Source of the DNA: Collimonas sp. UBA1456
GTDB taxonomy: Bacteria > Pseudomonadota > Gammaproteobacteria > Burkholderiales > Burkholderiaceae_D
Assembly: GCA_002325825.1 (NCBI GenBank)
Contig: DCSW01000106.1
Location: forward strand, 1-7,683
Direction: 5' to 3'
Length of the DNA: 7,683 nucleotides
The position numbers and the translations under genes are program-made. This document shows positions 1 to 7,643 of this stretch, one piece after another. The notes under the pieces were generated by a model that worked only from the letters and a program-made list of their open reading frames with translations, ran no database searches and was not told the origin of the DNA. Numbering within the stretch: position 1 is the first letter of the stretch; each line of letters starts with the position of its first letter.

Positions 1-161
1 CATCGCCAGTGGCAGGGTTGTGCGAACTGGAACGTATCGACCGTGAACGCCGCGCGATGGAGCAGCACATCCGACTTGCCAGGTTTCTGATTACCAAAAG
101 TCTGGATACCTTCGACTTCATGGCAATGCCGAGCCTGAACAAATCCCTGGTGCTGCTATAG
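1..161 (+). pseudogene. istB: IS21-type IstB helper ATPase, 3'-truncated remnant (5' end outside window)
   Basis: Frame 3 is open from the left edge to a TAG at 159-161 and reads about 52 residues. They include ELERIDRERRAMEQHIRLAR, then KSLDTFDF and PSLNKSLVL. This is the N-terminal helical part of IstB-like proteins, where the pattern of a basic helix, K-[ST]-L-x-x-F-D-F and P-[SM]-[LI]-x-K-x-x-V is characteristic. IstB is the AAA+ helper that works with the IstA transposase in IS21-family transposition. In intact members this segment is followed by a Walker A loop (GxxGxGKT/S). Here the reading ends right after the VL of the conserved VLELA-like stretch, and no Walker A, Walker B or terminal inverted repeat can be found downstream. 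It is therefore a dead fragment rather than a working helper. The family call is by recalled motif, not alignment; the length of the missing 5' part is unknown. Confidence 0.8.
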
Positions 162-279
162 TCTTTCCCATAAATCAAGACATTTTGGATGCGTGATTTT
201 CTGTTGTTTGGCATTATTTCGTATCGGCAAAAGGCAGAAAACTCTACATCCTTATTGACTACTTGACGGGGGGGCTATA

Positions 280-950
280 GTGGAAGTTGGTGGCCGTCAA
301 ATCAGCAGCTTGGCAGCTGCTACGGAAGACACCGATACGGTCAACCTCAAGCAATTGAAGGATACCGTCTTGGTAGACGGCAGCGGTAATGCACTCAATG
401 CGATGGTGTACGACGCTGGCCCAAACAACAACTCCGTCACTTTTTTTGGGACCAACGGGAGCGTGCTGAACAACGTCACCAACGGCACCATTGCTGCGGG
501 CAGCATGCAGGAGATCAGATCACGGCGCTACGCGACAACCTGCAAGGTCAGATCACCAATATCGACAATCGCGTCAGCAAAAGTTGAAAACAACAGCGGC
601 GGCATTGGTCTGCCTGAGCCATACTTCGTTTCGGGTGGCGACAAAAAAATTCCGGCGGCGGCAGACACTAACAGCGTAGCATAAACTATGCAAAGCGCCA
701 ACGACCACACCGATCAGCGCTTCAATCAGGGTTTCCAATGCATTGAATCAGATTGACAAAGCAGCTAGCCGTGGAATTGCTGCATTGGCCGCGTTGAATA
801 GTGTGACGCCTTATATCCCGGGGGAAAGCTTCGCTGAATGCCGGTATTGCGGCATATCGCGGTAATACGGCGCTGGGGGGGGGTAGCCTGTCGCGCTGGT
901 ATCGGCCCGGTGGTAAACAACTAGATGGTGTGGGGGCGGTTTACCGTTAG
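280..950 (+). pseudogene. Trimeric autotransporter (YadA-like) adhesin, decayed C-terminal part
   Basis: The reading must be assembled from three frames. Frame 1 from 280 gives GGRQISSLAAATEDTDTVNL and KQLK, the classic neck motif of YadA-type stalks (xxVNxxQL), then NNVTNGTIAAGS, another stalk motif. Frame 3 at 507-581 gives GDQITALRDNLQGQITNIDN. Frame 1 resumes at 583 with VENNSGGIGLPEPYFVSGGD, meets TAA at 682-684 and continues QSANDHTDQRFNQGF. Frame 2 at 737-823 gives NALNQIDKAASRGIAALAAL then NSVTPYIPG. Frame 3 at 825-947 gives KASLNAGIAAYRGNTALG and SRWYRPGGK, ending at TAG 948-950. The last two blocks match the four-strand YadA anchor that trimerises in the outer membrane and supports surface adhesin export. 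Signal peptide and head are absent; the sequence upstream of 280 is unrelated, so the 5' end is lost. The GTG at 280 is only the first codon after a stop at 256-258, not a real start. Not functional. Confidence 0.85.
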
Positions 951-976
951 TACGGTCGCTGGGGGTTCGGTCTGCT

Positions 977-1114
977 GTCACAGACGTTACAAACGTCACA
1001 AACTTCAAGGACCGCACACCGGTTCTTCTCGACTGATTTGCTGCACCTGACAGTTGATGCCCCGCCAAAGAGCTGTTTGGCTCAGGACGTAATATCGACC
1101 TGCGCTTCATATAA
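977..1114 (+). other. Possible outer-membrane protein C-terminal scrap, interrupted
   Basis: Frame 2 reads VTDVTNVTNFKDRTPVLLD, a TGA, FAAPDS, another TGA, then CPAKELFGSGRNIDLRFI and TAA at 1112-1114. The final GSGRNIDLRFI has alternating polar and apolar residues like the closing beta strand of TonB-dependent receptors or related barrels, although the expected terminal aromatic residue is missing. It could instead be the tail of the adhesin wreck just upstream, or noncoding DNA with a chance reading. It lies between the adhesin remnant and the 3' end of the efflux operon. The call is weak: it rests on one strand-like segment and on the two stops falling in the same frame. Confidence 0.2.
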
Positions 1115-1135
1115 GAATAATCTCATCATGCGCCA

Positions 1136-1157
1136 AAGAAGATCGTTTATTCTTCTT
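1136..1157 (-). terminator. Weak AT-rich hairpin at the 3' end of the efflux operon
   Basis: AAGAAGA at 1136-1142 pairs with TCTTCTT at 1151-1157 around an 8-base loop, and the stem runs into the stop codon of the RND gene. It sits where an operon terminator would be expected, but the stem has only two G-C pairs and no clear T-tract follows on the minus strand. It is at best a weak or Rho-assisted end. No better hairpin was seen between 951 and 1155. Confidence 0.2.
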
Positions 1158-4100
1158 ACGGCACCAACTCGAAGGCTAGCGGATCGGCCACTGCGGCCCG
1201 CTTCTTCCTGAATTTTTTCGATGTCCATATCAATAAATCATCGACGTAGGTGAACACTACCGGAATCACCAACAAGCTCAGGAAAGTTGAGGTCACCAGT
1301 CCACCGATCACGGCAATCGCCATCGGCCCGCGGAATCTACTATCCGCTCCCCAGCCAATCGCAATCGGCAGCATACCCGCGCCCATCGCGATAGTGGTCA
1401 TCACAATCGGCTGGGCGCGCTTGTGGCAGGCGTCCATCAATGCATCAAAACGATTAAGGCCGTGATCGCGGCGGGCGACGATGGCATATTCGACCAGCAG
1501 GATTGAATTCTTGACCGCAATCCCCATCAACATCAGTAAGCCGATCAGTGACGGCATCGAGAACGAATTGTGCGTGATCAGCAAGGCTGCGAAAGCGCCG
1601 CCGATCGACAATGGCAGCGCAGCCAGAATCGTCATCGGTTGCAGGAAACCCTTGAACAGCAACACCAATACCATGTAGATGCACAGCACACCGATCAGCA
1701 TCGCCAGACCGAAACCGGAGAACAATTCCTTCATCACTTCCGCATCGCCCAGCACACCGCACTTGACATTGGGCGGCAAGTTCTTCAATGCCGGCAACTG
1801 GTTTACCTTGGCGAGTACGTCGCCCAGTTCATGGCCGTTCAGTTCGATGTGAATAATGACGCGCCGATTGCGGTCGATCCGGTCGATGCGTGCCGGGCCG
1901 CTGTCGAAGCGGATGTCCGCCACCGAATTCAACGGCATATTGCCCTTCTTCCCCGGCACTGACAAGCGCTCCAGAACACTAATATCCTGACGCGCAGATT
2001 CCGGCAAACGCACGCGGATCGGCACCTGGCGCTCCGGCAGGTTGAGTTTGGCCAGCGATTGATCGTAATCGCCGGCGGTTGCCACCCGCAAGGTTTCGCC
2101 GATCGCCGAGGCAGTCACGCCAAGATCGGCAGCTTTGGCGAAGTTCGGCGTCACAATGATCTCTGGCCGCACCAGGCTGATGCTGGAGATGATGTTACCA
2201 AGGCCCGGCATCGTGCGTATTTCGCGCTCCACCGCTTTGGTTACCGCACCCAGCGCTTTGGGATCATCGCCGGACAGCAGCAGTTGCAATTCTTCGCCGT
2301 TGCCACCGGCGCCAACTGTCACCCGCACGCCCGGCAATTTCATGAGTGTTTCGCGCAATTCGGCATCCACTTCGATCTGGCTGCGTTTACGTTGCGGACG
2401 ATCTTTTAGCAAGATGGTCAATTTCGAACGCCGAGCTTCGTCGCCGCCGATGGCGCTATACACTTGTTCCACATCTTTGTTTTGCATGATCAAACGCCGT
2501 GCCTGCTCGGAGTTTGCCCTGGTGTCGGCAAGCACGCTACCTGGCGGCAGTTCCAGCGAGACTTGGGTCTGACCGCGGTCGCTCGCCGGAATAAATCCAG
2601 TCGGCAGGAGTGGAATCATGGCCAACGAAGCTGCAAAAAATATTGCCGCCATCGCCATCGTTTTAACTCGATGGTGCAAGCACCAGGACGCAATCGCCAG
2701 ATACCGGGTCATCAGGGGACTGTCTTTTTTTGCATGCACAATTGGCTTCAGTAAATAAGCTGCCATCATCGGTGTCAGCAAGCGCGCCACCACCAACGAT
2801 GCGGTTACGGCGATGGCGGCGGTCCAACCGAACTGCTTGAAGTATTTGCCGACGATGCCGTTCATGAACGCAGTCGGCAGAAACACCGCGACCAGCGTAA
2901 AGGTCGTGGCAACCACCGCCAGGCCGATTTCATCGGCAGCTTCCAGCGCTGCTTGATAGGCGCTTTTCCTCATGCGGAGATGGCGCACGATATTTTCGAT
3001 TTCGACAATCGCGTCGTCTACCAGGATGCCGGTCACCAGCGCCAGCGACAACAAGGTGACGCCGTTGAGTGAGAAGCCGAGGAAGTTCATCATCAGGAAG
3101 GTCGGGATGATCGACAACGGCAGCGCGGCGGCGGCCACCAGCGTGGCGCGCCAGTCGCGCAGGAATACCCAGACCACCAATACCGCCAGCAATGCGCCCT
3201 CGTACAACAGCGACATCGAGCCTTCATAATTCTCCTGTACCGCATCGACGCTGTTGAATGCTTCTGCGATCTTTACATGCTTCTCTTTCTCAGTCAGTTG
3301 GTTAATCGCCTTGCGCACCGCCTTGGCCACCGTGAGTTCACTGGCGCCCTTGCTGCGCGCGATTTCGAAGCCGACCACCGGCTTACCATCAAGGAGTGTG
3401 ATCGCAGTTCGTTCGCCGATGCCGTCAGTTACCTTGGCGACTTGATCCAGGCGGATGATGCGACCATCCGGCAAAGCCATTTGCAATGCCGCGACTTCAG
3501 CAACGTTGCCGACGGTACCGATGATCCGCACGGACTGGCGCGCACCGCTAATATCCGCCTTGCCGCCGGGCGACTCCTGCTGCACGCACTGCAACTGACG
3601 TGAAATATCTGCTGCGGAAATATTCAGCGCTGCCATGCGCGTCGGATCGAGTTCGATCAATACCTCGCGGTTGACACCACCGATGCGCGATATCCGGCCA
3701 ACGCCGGGAACCGACAGCAAAGATTTGGAAACAGTATTGTCGACAAACCAGGACAACGCTTCTTCATCCAGTTGATCCGACTTGACCGTATAGGTAAGGA
3801 TAGGCTGGCCCGAGGTGCTGGCCTTGGAATATATCGGATCACGCACACCCACCGGCAAATCACTACGGATGCGGTTGACGGCATCGTGCACGTCGTCCAT
3901 CGCTTCCTGCAGATCCTTCTCCAAGCGGAATTCGATGGTAGTATGCACAACACTATCATTGATGGTAGTGTAGATGTGGCGGATATCGGTAATGGTGGTG
4001 ACCGAATTTTCAATCTTGCGGGCGACCTCGGTTTCCAGCTGCGCCGGCGAGGCGCCTGGCAAGCTGGTAATCACCGTGATGAACGGAAATTCGATATCGG

Positions 4101-4212
4101 GAGCGTCCTGCACCATCATGCTGTTGAAACTCATCAAGCCCATGACTGTGAGCATGATGAACAGCAGGATGGCCGGGACCGGATGCTTGATCGAGAGCGC
4201 GGAGAAGTTCAT
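1156..4212 (-). CDS. RND efflux pump, inner-membrane permease (HAE-1 / AcrB-like)
   Basis: Proton-driven inner-membrane pump that, as a trimer, takes substrates from the periplasm or membrane and passes them to an outer-membrane channel. The 1018-residue length is near the usual 1010-1050. Layout: TM1 about 10-30; large periplasmic loop 31-330, with VQDAPDIEFP (34-43) and GASPAQLETEVARKIENSV (53-71); TM2-TM6 about 332-488; TM7 about 518-538; second loop about 540-832; TM8-TM12 about 834-990. TM4 carries GILVDDAIVEIEN with D399 and D400, equivalent to AcrB D407/D408. TM10 carries GIAVKNSILLVEYA with K901 (AcrB K940), and TM11 PIVMTT with T939 (AcrB T978). All proton-relay residues are kept. 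The ATG lies 13 bases after the adaptor stop, with GGAG five bases upstream, which suggests coupled translation. The C-terminus is a short basic cytoplasmic tail (KKFRKKR). Substrate is unknown; the HAE-1 class suggests drugs, solvents or other hydrophobic compounds, and no heavy-metal motif was seen. Confidence 0.96.
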   Translation of the reverse strand: MNFSALSIKHPVPAILLFIMLTVMGLMSFNSMMVQDAPDIEFPFITVITSLPGASPAQLETEVARKIENSVTTITDIRHIYTTINDSVVHTTIEFRLEKDLQEAMDDVHDAVNRIRSDLPVGVRDPIYSKASTSGQPILTYTVKSDQLDEEALSWFVDNTVSKSLLSVPGVGRISRIGGVNREVLIELDPTRMAALNISAADISRQLQCVQQESPGGKADISGARQSVRIIGTVGNVAEVAALQMALPDGRIIRLDQVAKVTDGIGERTAITLLDGKPVVGFEIARSKGASELTVAKAVRKAINQLTEKEKHVKIAEAFNSVDAVQENYEGSMSLLYEGALLAVLVVWVFLRDWRATLVAAAALPLSIIPTFLMMNFLGFSLNGVTLLSLALVTGILVDDAIVEIENIVRHLRMRKSAYQAALEAADEIGLAVVATTFTLVAVFLPTAFMNGIVGKYFKQFGWTAAIAVTASLVVARLLTPMMAAYLLKPIVHAKKDSPLMTRYLAIASWCLHHRVKTMAMAAIFFAASLAMIPLLPTGFIPASDRGQTQVSLELPPGSVLADTRANSEQARRLIMQNKDVEQVYSAIGGDEARRSKLTILLKDRPQRKRSQIEVDAELRETLMKLPGVRVTVGAGGNGEELQLLLSGDDPKALGAVTKAVEREIRTMPGLGNIISSISLVRPEIIVTPNFAKAADLGVTASAIGETLRVATAGDYDQSLAKLNLPERQVPIRVRLPESARQDISVLERLSVPGKKGNMPLNSVADIRFDSGPARIDRIDRNRRVIIHIELNGHELGDVLAKVNQLPALKNLPPNVKCGVLGDAEVMKELFSGFGLAMLIGVLCIYMVLVLLFKGFLQPMTILAALPLSIGGAFAALLITHNSFSMPSLIGLLMLMGIAVKNSILLVEYAIVARRDHGLNRFDALMDACHKRAQPIVMTTIAMGAGMLPIAIGWGADSRFRGPMAIAVIGGLVTSTFLSLLVIPVVFTYVDDLLIWTSKKFRKKRAAVADPLAFELVP

Positions 4213-4225
4213 GGCAGCTCCGTGC

Positions 4226-5434
4226 CTACTTCATGACCAGCGGCGCTGTATTCGCCACGGTTGGCTTGGTCGCAGGTGTGGCTGCGGGTGCTGATGGCGG
4301 CGTCAGCGCTGTGGCAGGCACGACGCTCACGATATCGCCATTGGCCAAAAAGCCGGCCCCTTGCGCCACCAGCGTCATGTCCTTGGTAATCTTGCTGGCG
4401 CCGTTGGTTACTTCAATGCGGTCGCCGACACGGCGGCCGAGCGTGATCTTGGTTTGCGTGACCTTATCGTCCTTGCCAAGCTGATAGACGTAGCTGAAAC
4501 CGTCACGCATCACGACTGCACTTTGCGGCAGGGTTAACGCCTCGGCTTGTCCCAGCATGAACTCACCAGTGCCGAACATGCCGGCATGGGCATTGACCGG
4601 CACTGGTAGATCGACGTAGACCAACGCGTTGCGGGTCAGTGGATCGGCTGTCGGCGCGATCATGCGGACCTTGCCCTCCACTGTGACGCCGTTGGTGATA
4701 TGCAATTTGACCACCTGCCCGGGCTTGATCTGCTGCAGGTCAGTGGCATTCACTTCCGCGCGCCACTCAAGGCGATTCTGGCGAATCAATCGAAACAGTT
4801 CCTGCCCTTGCGGCGCCACCGAGCCCACCGTTGCAGTGCGCGACGAAATCACGCCGTCGTCAGGGGCCACCACTCGTGTCTGACGCAAGCGTATCTGTTG
4901 CATATCCAGGCTGGCCTGGGCTGACATCAAACGTGCCTTGGTGCTGCGTTCGGCAATCTCATATTGCGTGGTCTGCTGCGCGCTCAACGCGCCGCTGTTG
5001 GCCAATGTGCGCGCCCGTTCGGCATTCGATTGGGCCTCCGCCAGGGCAGCCCGCGCCTCCTCGACGGCAGCTTTCTGTTGCGCCACTTGGGCCGCGACGC
5101 TTTCGCTGGTAAAGCGTGCCAGTACCTGGCCGCGCTTTACCACATCACCTACGTTGACGCGTACTTCCTCCAGCAGGATACCGCTCAGTTCGCTGCCGAC
5201 AATCGCCTCCTGCCAGGCAGCGATGCTGCCATTAGCGGTGAACGATAACGGCCAGTTCGCGCTTTGCGGTTTGGTGGTGGTGACTGCCAGTGAGGCTTTA
5301 GGTTTTGCGTCAGCGCTGATCGCACTTTTATCAGCAGTCTTTGTCTGATTCGCCGTGGCGGCCCATAAACCAATCGCACCCAACACCACAATGACGCCGA
5401 CCAATGCCGCCTGTTTTTTAGATAGCTTTTTCAT
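4226..5434 (-). CDS. RND efflux periplasmic adaptor (membrane fusion protein)
   Basis: Links the RND pump to the outer-membrane channel in the periplasm. 402 residues. Residues 10-27 form one hydrophobic segment (ALVGVIVVLGAIGLWAAT) after a KKLSKK start. There is no lipobox cysteine, so it is probably held by an uncleaved N-terminal anchor rather than a lipid. The first lipoyl half is at about 78-108 (GSELSGILLEEVRVNVGD, then VVKRGQVLARF), followed by an Ala/Gln/Glu-rich helical hairpin 112-185. The second lipoyl half is 189-217 (APDDGVISSRTATVGSVAPQG), then beta-barrel and membrane-proximal domains to about 372. The tail 375-402 is rich in Pro, Ala and Thr and probably disordered. The start is the ATG at 5434: an earlier in-frame ATG at 5572 exists but would overlap the outer-membrane factor gene and add 46 residues without a signal. 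No clear Shine-Dalgarno sequence precedes it, so translation may depend on ribosomes finishing the gene 25 bases upstream. Confidence 0.95.
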   Translation of the reverse strand: MKKLSKKQAALVGVIVVLGAIGLWAATANQTKTADKSAISADAKPKASLAVTTTKPQSANWPLSFTANGSIAAWQEAIVGSELSGILLEEVRVNVGDVVKRGQVLARFTSESVAAQVAQQKAAVEEARAALAEAQSNAERARTLANSGALSAQQTTQYEIAERSTKARLMSAQASLDMQQIRLRQTRVVAPDDGVISSRTATVGSVAPQGQELFRLIRQNRLEWRAEVNATDLQQIKPGQVVKLHITNGVTVEGKVRMIAPTADPLTRNALVYVDLPVPVNAHAGMFGTGEFMLGQAEALTLPQSAVVMRDGFSYVYQLGKDDKVTQTKITLGRRVGDRIEVTNGASKITKDMTLVAQGAGFLANGDIVSVVPATALTPPSAPAATPATKPTVANTAPLVMK

Positions 5435-5459
5435 GAAAGTATTCTTGACTTGTCTGGTA

Positions 5460-6923
5460 TTAAGAACGATTGGATTGGGATACTGCAGCCGGCACTGCGG
5501 ATGGACTGGCATCTTGCTGCCAGCCTCCGCCCAATCCTTTGTACAGTGCGATCCAGGCATTGATGTGATCACGCTGCACTCTGATCACGGTTTGCTGGGT
5601 CGCCAGGAAAGTCCGGCGTGCATCTTCCAGTTCAAGCAGGCTGCCGCTGCCGGCCTTAAACTTATCGTCAATGGCGCGGTAATAGCTTTCATAGTTGCGC
5701 GCAGCGGCCACCGCATCGACTTCGCGCCGGGCTGCGGCATCCAGCCGCACCAGCGCTTCTTCGATTTCACGCACTGCACGGCGCACCTTCAGTTGATAGC
5801 CAGCATATGCTTCGTCGTAGCGCGCTTGCGCCAGATCGACCGCGGCGCGACGGCGGCCACCATCGAACAGCGGCAGGCTGATTGACGGACCGAACGACCA
5901 AGTGTTGGAACGGCTGTTCTGGCCGTCGTAGCGCAAGACGCCGACGCCGCCGATACTACCCATCAGCGAAATCTTCGGATAACGGTCGGCCTGCACCACA
6001 TTAATGTCGGCGCTGACAGCGGCCAGGGTGCGCTCTGCTGTCGCAATATCGGGACGCTGCGAGATGGTCTGTGCCGGGATGCCGTCAACCACGATACTAC
6101 ACGGCTGTGGCAGACGATCGCTGGCGCCCAGCTTGGTGCGCAAAGTCGGTTCCGGGATATCGGTCAGGGCCACCAGCGCTTTGACGTCGAGATCGCATTC
6201 GGCGCGCTGCGCAATCAGCTTTTGCCGCGCATCGGCTGTCGAGGCGTTAATCAGCGCGCCATCGGCCAGCGCGGTAAACCCGGCCTTGATCTTGAGTGCG
6301 GTCAGTTGCGCGGTTTGCTCACGCGAAGTTAGATCCTGTGCCAGTATCGTTGCGGTGGCTTCGCAAGCGCGGTAGTTGACCAGCGTGCTGCCGACTTCTG
6401 CTGCTAGCGACACCTTGGTGCCGTACCAATCGGCATTACTAGCAGCCAGGCGCGCATCGGCGGCATCGATCGCTTTGCGTTTGCCGCCGAACAGATCGAT
6501 CTCCCAGCTGGCATCGAACGTGGCACTGTTGCCGGTGGCGATGAAGGCGGTGTCGCTGCTGAATGATTTGCTGCGGATGCTGCTGGCATTGGCTGCCGGC
6601 GACGGATACAGGACGCTGCCGGAAGAGGTAGCATTGGCACGTGCTTGCGCGATGCGCGCCAGAGCCTGCGCCAGAGTTGGATTGCTGGCCTCCACGGCAG
6701 TCACCAGCTCGGCCATCAACGGATCGTCAAATTGCGACCACCAACGCGTCAGGTCTGTCGTGCCTCTATCGGTTGCCATCGTCATCGGCAGCTTGCTCTG
6801 GAATTCTGGCAACACAGCTTTCGATGACATTGTCGGCGTGGGTACCTGATAGGTAGGCCCGACGACACAACCGGCGATCGCAGACAGCAGGGGTACGCTG
6901 CCGAGAATCTTAAATATACGCAT
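5460..6923 (-). CDS. Outer-membrane efflux lipoprotein, NodT/OprM-type outer-membrane factor
   Basis: Trimeric outer-membrane channel with a long periplasmic helical barrel, the exit duct of the efflux system. 487 residues, usual for the family. The signal peptide ends in a lipobox, SAIAGC with Cys19, followed by VVGPTY; the non-Asp +2 residue fits outer-membrane sorting. Family marks in order: WWSQFDDPLM (61-70), SWEIDLFGGKR (139-149), ISQRPDIATAER (287-298), YPKISLMGSIG (315-325), FGPSISLPLFDGGRRRAAV (344-362), KAGSGSLLELEDAR (423-436) and NAWIALYKGLGGGW (455-468). The two repeats of the fold, each with a strand pair and helices, are both present. A 19-residue Ser/Ala-rich tail follows GGGW. 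First gene of the operon, with the adaptor ATG 25 bases beyond its stop. The start is fixed by the lipoprotein signal and by a strong ribosome-binding site. Confidence 0.96.
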   Translation of the reverse strand: MRIFKILGSVPLLSAIAGCVVGPTYQVPTPTMSSKAVLPEFQSKLPMTMATDRGTTDLTRWWSQFDDPLMAELVTAVEASNPTLAQALARIAQARANATSSGSVLYPSPAANASSIRSKSFSSDTAFIATGNSATFDASWEIDLFGGKRKAIDAADARLAASNADWYGTKVSLAAEVGSTLVNYRACEATATILAQDLTSREQTAQLTALKIKAGFTALADGALINASTADARQKLIAQRAECDLDVKALVALTDIPEPTLRTKLGASDRLPQPCSIVVDGIPAQTISQRPDIATAERTLAAVSADINVVQADRYPKISLMGSIGGVGVLRYDGQNSRSNTWSFGPSISLPLFDGGRRRAAVDLAQARYDEAYAGYQLKVRRAVREIEEALVRLDAAARREVDAVAAARNYESYYRAIDDKFKAGSGSLLELEDARRTFLATQQTVIRVQRDHINAWIALYKGLGGGWQQDASPSAVPAAVSQSNRS

Positions 6924-6932
6924 CTTCCTCCC
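6924..6932 (-). promoter_or_regulatory. Strong ribosome-binding site of the outer-membrane factor gene
   Basis: The minus strand reads GGGAGGAAG directly before ATG. The GGAGG core is a near-perfect Shine-Dalgarno match, only three bases from the start codon, which is rather tight. It supports the chosen start, which also gives the complete lipoprotein signal peptide. Confidence 0.75.
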
Positions 6933-6965
6933 TTATTGATTTAAATTTTTTGAAGCGCCGAAATG

Positions 6966-7014
6966 GGATTCATTATTGGTTTTGTTTTTTATTAACTACG
7001 TATGATTTGAATCC
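6966..7014. repeat. Spaced inverted repeat GGATTCA / TGAATCC in the operon leader
   Basis: GGATTCA at 6966-6972 is matched by its exact reverse complement TGAATCC at 7008-7014, separated by 35 AT-rich bases. It lies 43-91 bases upstream of the first efflux gene, where a repressor or activator could bind two half-sites or form a loop. A 7-base match at this distance can occur by chance, so function is only a possibility. Confidence 0.25.
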
Positions 7015-7618
7015 ACCGATTCCTGTCCGACCGTCGCCCACTGCGCCGATCGCTGCCGGATAAAAAGTGAGTATCGCCACTGTAATTTGATTGAGAAATT
7101 GCCGCTTGGTATGAAATTGCGATGATCTGCAGCATGAGTGGGATAAAGTGACAAAAACAGGGGGCCGGCATACAATAAGATGGTGTCAAATGAATTTGCG
7201 CTAATCAACGATAGAAATTTATTTTTTACAACAATGCTCCATTAAAAAACATCAAACTTCTGAGACGGTTATCATAACTTACTTGATCGCTTTTTAGTCG
7301 CTTCCCAGCTGAGCTAGACCAACAAAAAATGTGCAAACCTAGAGGACTCACGACGACGTTTGATGATGGCCGCGGACATCGCTCAAAGTCGGCAAGAAGA
7401 TAGGAGTAAATAGGGAAGACAAGAAAAGGGTTTGGCGTCGGATAGCAATCATGGAAGTTCCGCAATAGCAAACTGAACAGTGCATAATCAGTAATTCGAG
7501 CGCGGCAAGCTGCACGCCATAAAATAGAGGTGGCTGGTCGAGCAGAAGCACATTGAGTTTATTTGATTAGAAAGCTAGTTCAATAGAATTGATTTGCTGC
7601 GGACATAGTTTGTTTGTC

Positions 7619-7643
7619 GGGGCAGCGCCTCTGTTCTTTTTTT
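7619..7643 (+). terminator. Terminator-like hairpin with T-tract
   Basis: GGGGC (7619-7623) can pair with GCCTC (7627-7631), including one G-U pair, around a 3-base loop. It is followed by TTCTTTTTTT ending at 7643. The stem is short, but the run of seven T residues is typical of a Rho-independent terminator on the plus strand. No plus-strand gene was recognised upstream of it, so what it would terminate is unclear. Confidence 0.25.

Noticed and set aside
1..276. Minus-strand frame open across the left edge
   Set aside because: It runs antisense to the IstB remnant, shows no known domain, and its end lies outside the window, so it cannot be supported.
255..281. TTGACT and TATAGT with a 15-base spacer on the plus strand
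   Set aside because: The spacer is short and contains a G7 run, and it would only transcribe a dead gene; not enough to call a promoter.
977..1000. Small hairpin GACGTT-ACA-AACGTC as terminator of the adhesin
   Set aside because: The stem is only six base pairs with a three-base loop and has no T-tract after it.
811..1110. 99-codon open frame on the minus strand
   Set aside because: It lies opposite the adhesin wreck and the strand-like scrap, is rich in Arg, Pro and His as antisense frames often are, and has no recognisable domain.
1250..4294. Many plus-strand open frames of 60-154 codons across the pump gene
   Set aside because: All lie antisense to a strongly supported coding sequence and show no domain or start signal; they are frame shadows.
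5435..5572. N-terminally extended start for the adaptor
   Set aside because: The extra 46 residues overlap the end of the outer-membrane factor gene and read as its shadow; the ATG at 5434 gives a proper basic start plus membrane segment.
7184..7189. Perfect TTGACA on the minus strand as the -35 box of the efflux promoter
   Set aside because: No -10-like hexamer lies 16-18 bases downstream; that position is GC-rich (GGCCCC).
6992..7208. Two overlapping minus-strand open frames of 65 and 70 codons just upstream of the efflux operon
   Set aside because: They overlap each other in different frames, have no visible ribosome-binding site and no domain; a leader peptide is not supported by any attenuator-like structure.
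7226..7551. Two overlapping minus-strand open frames of 81 and 67 codons
   Set aside because: They overlap in different frames, lack ribosome-binding sites and have no family resemblance; probably chance frames.
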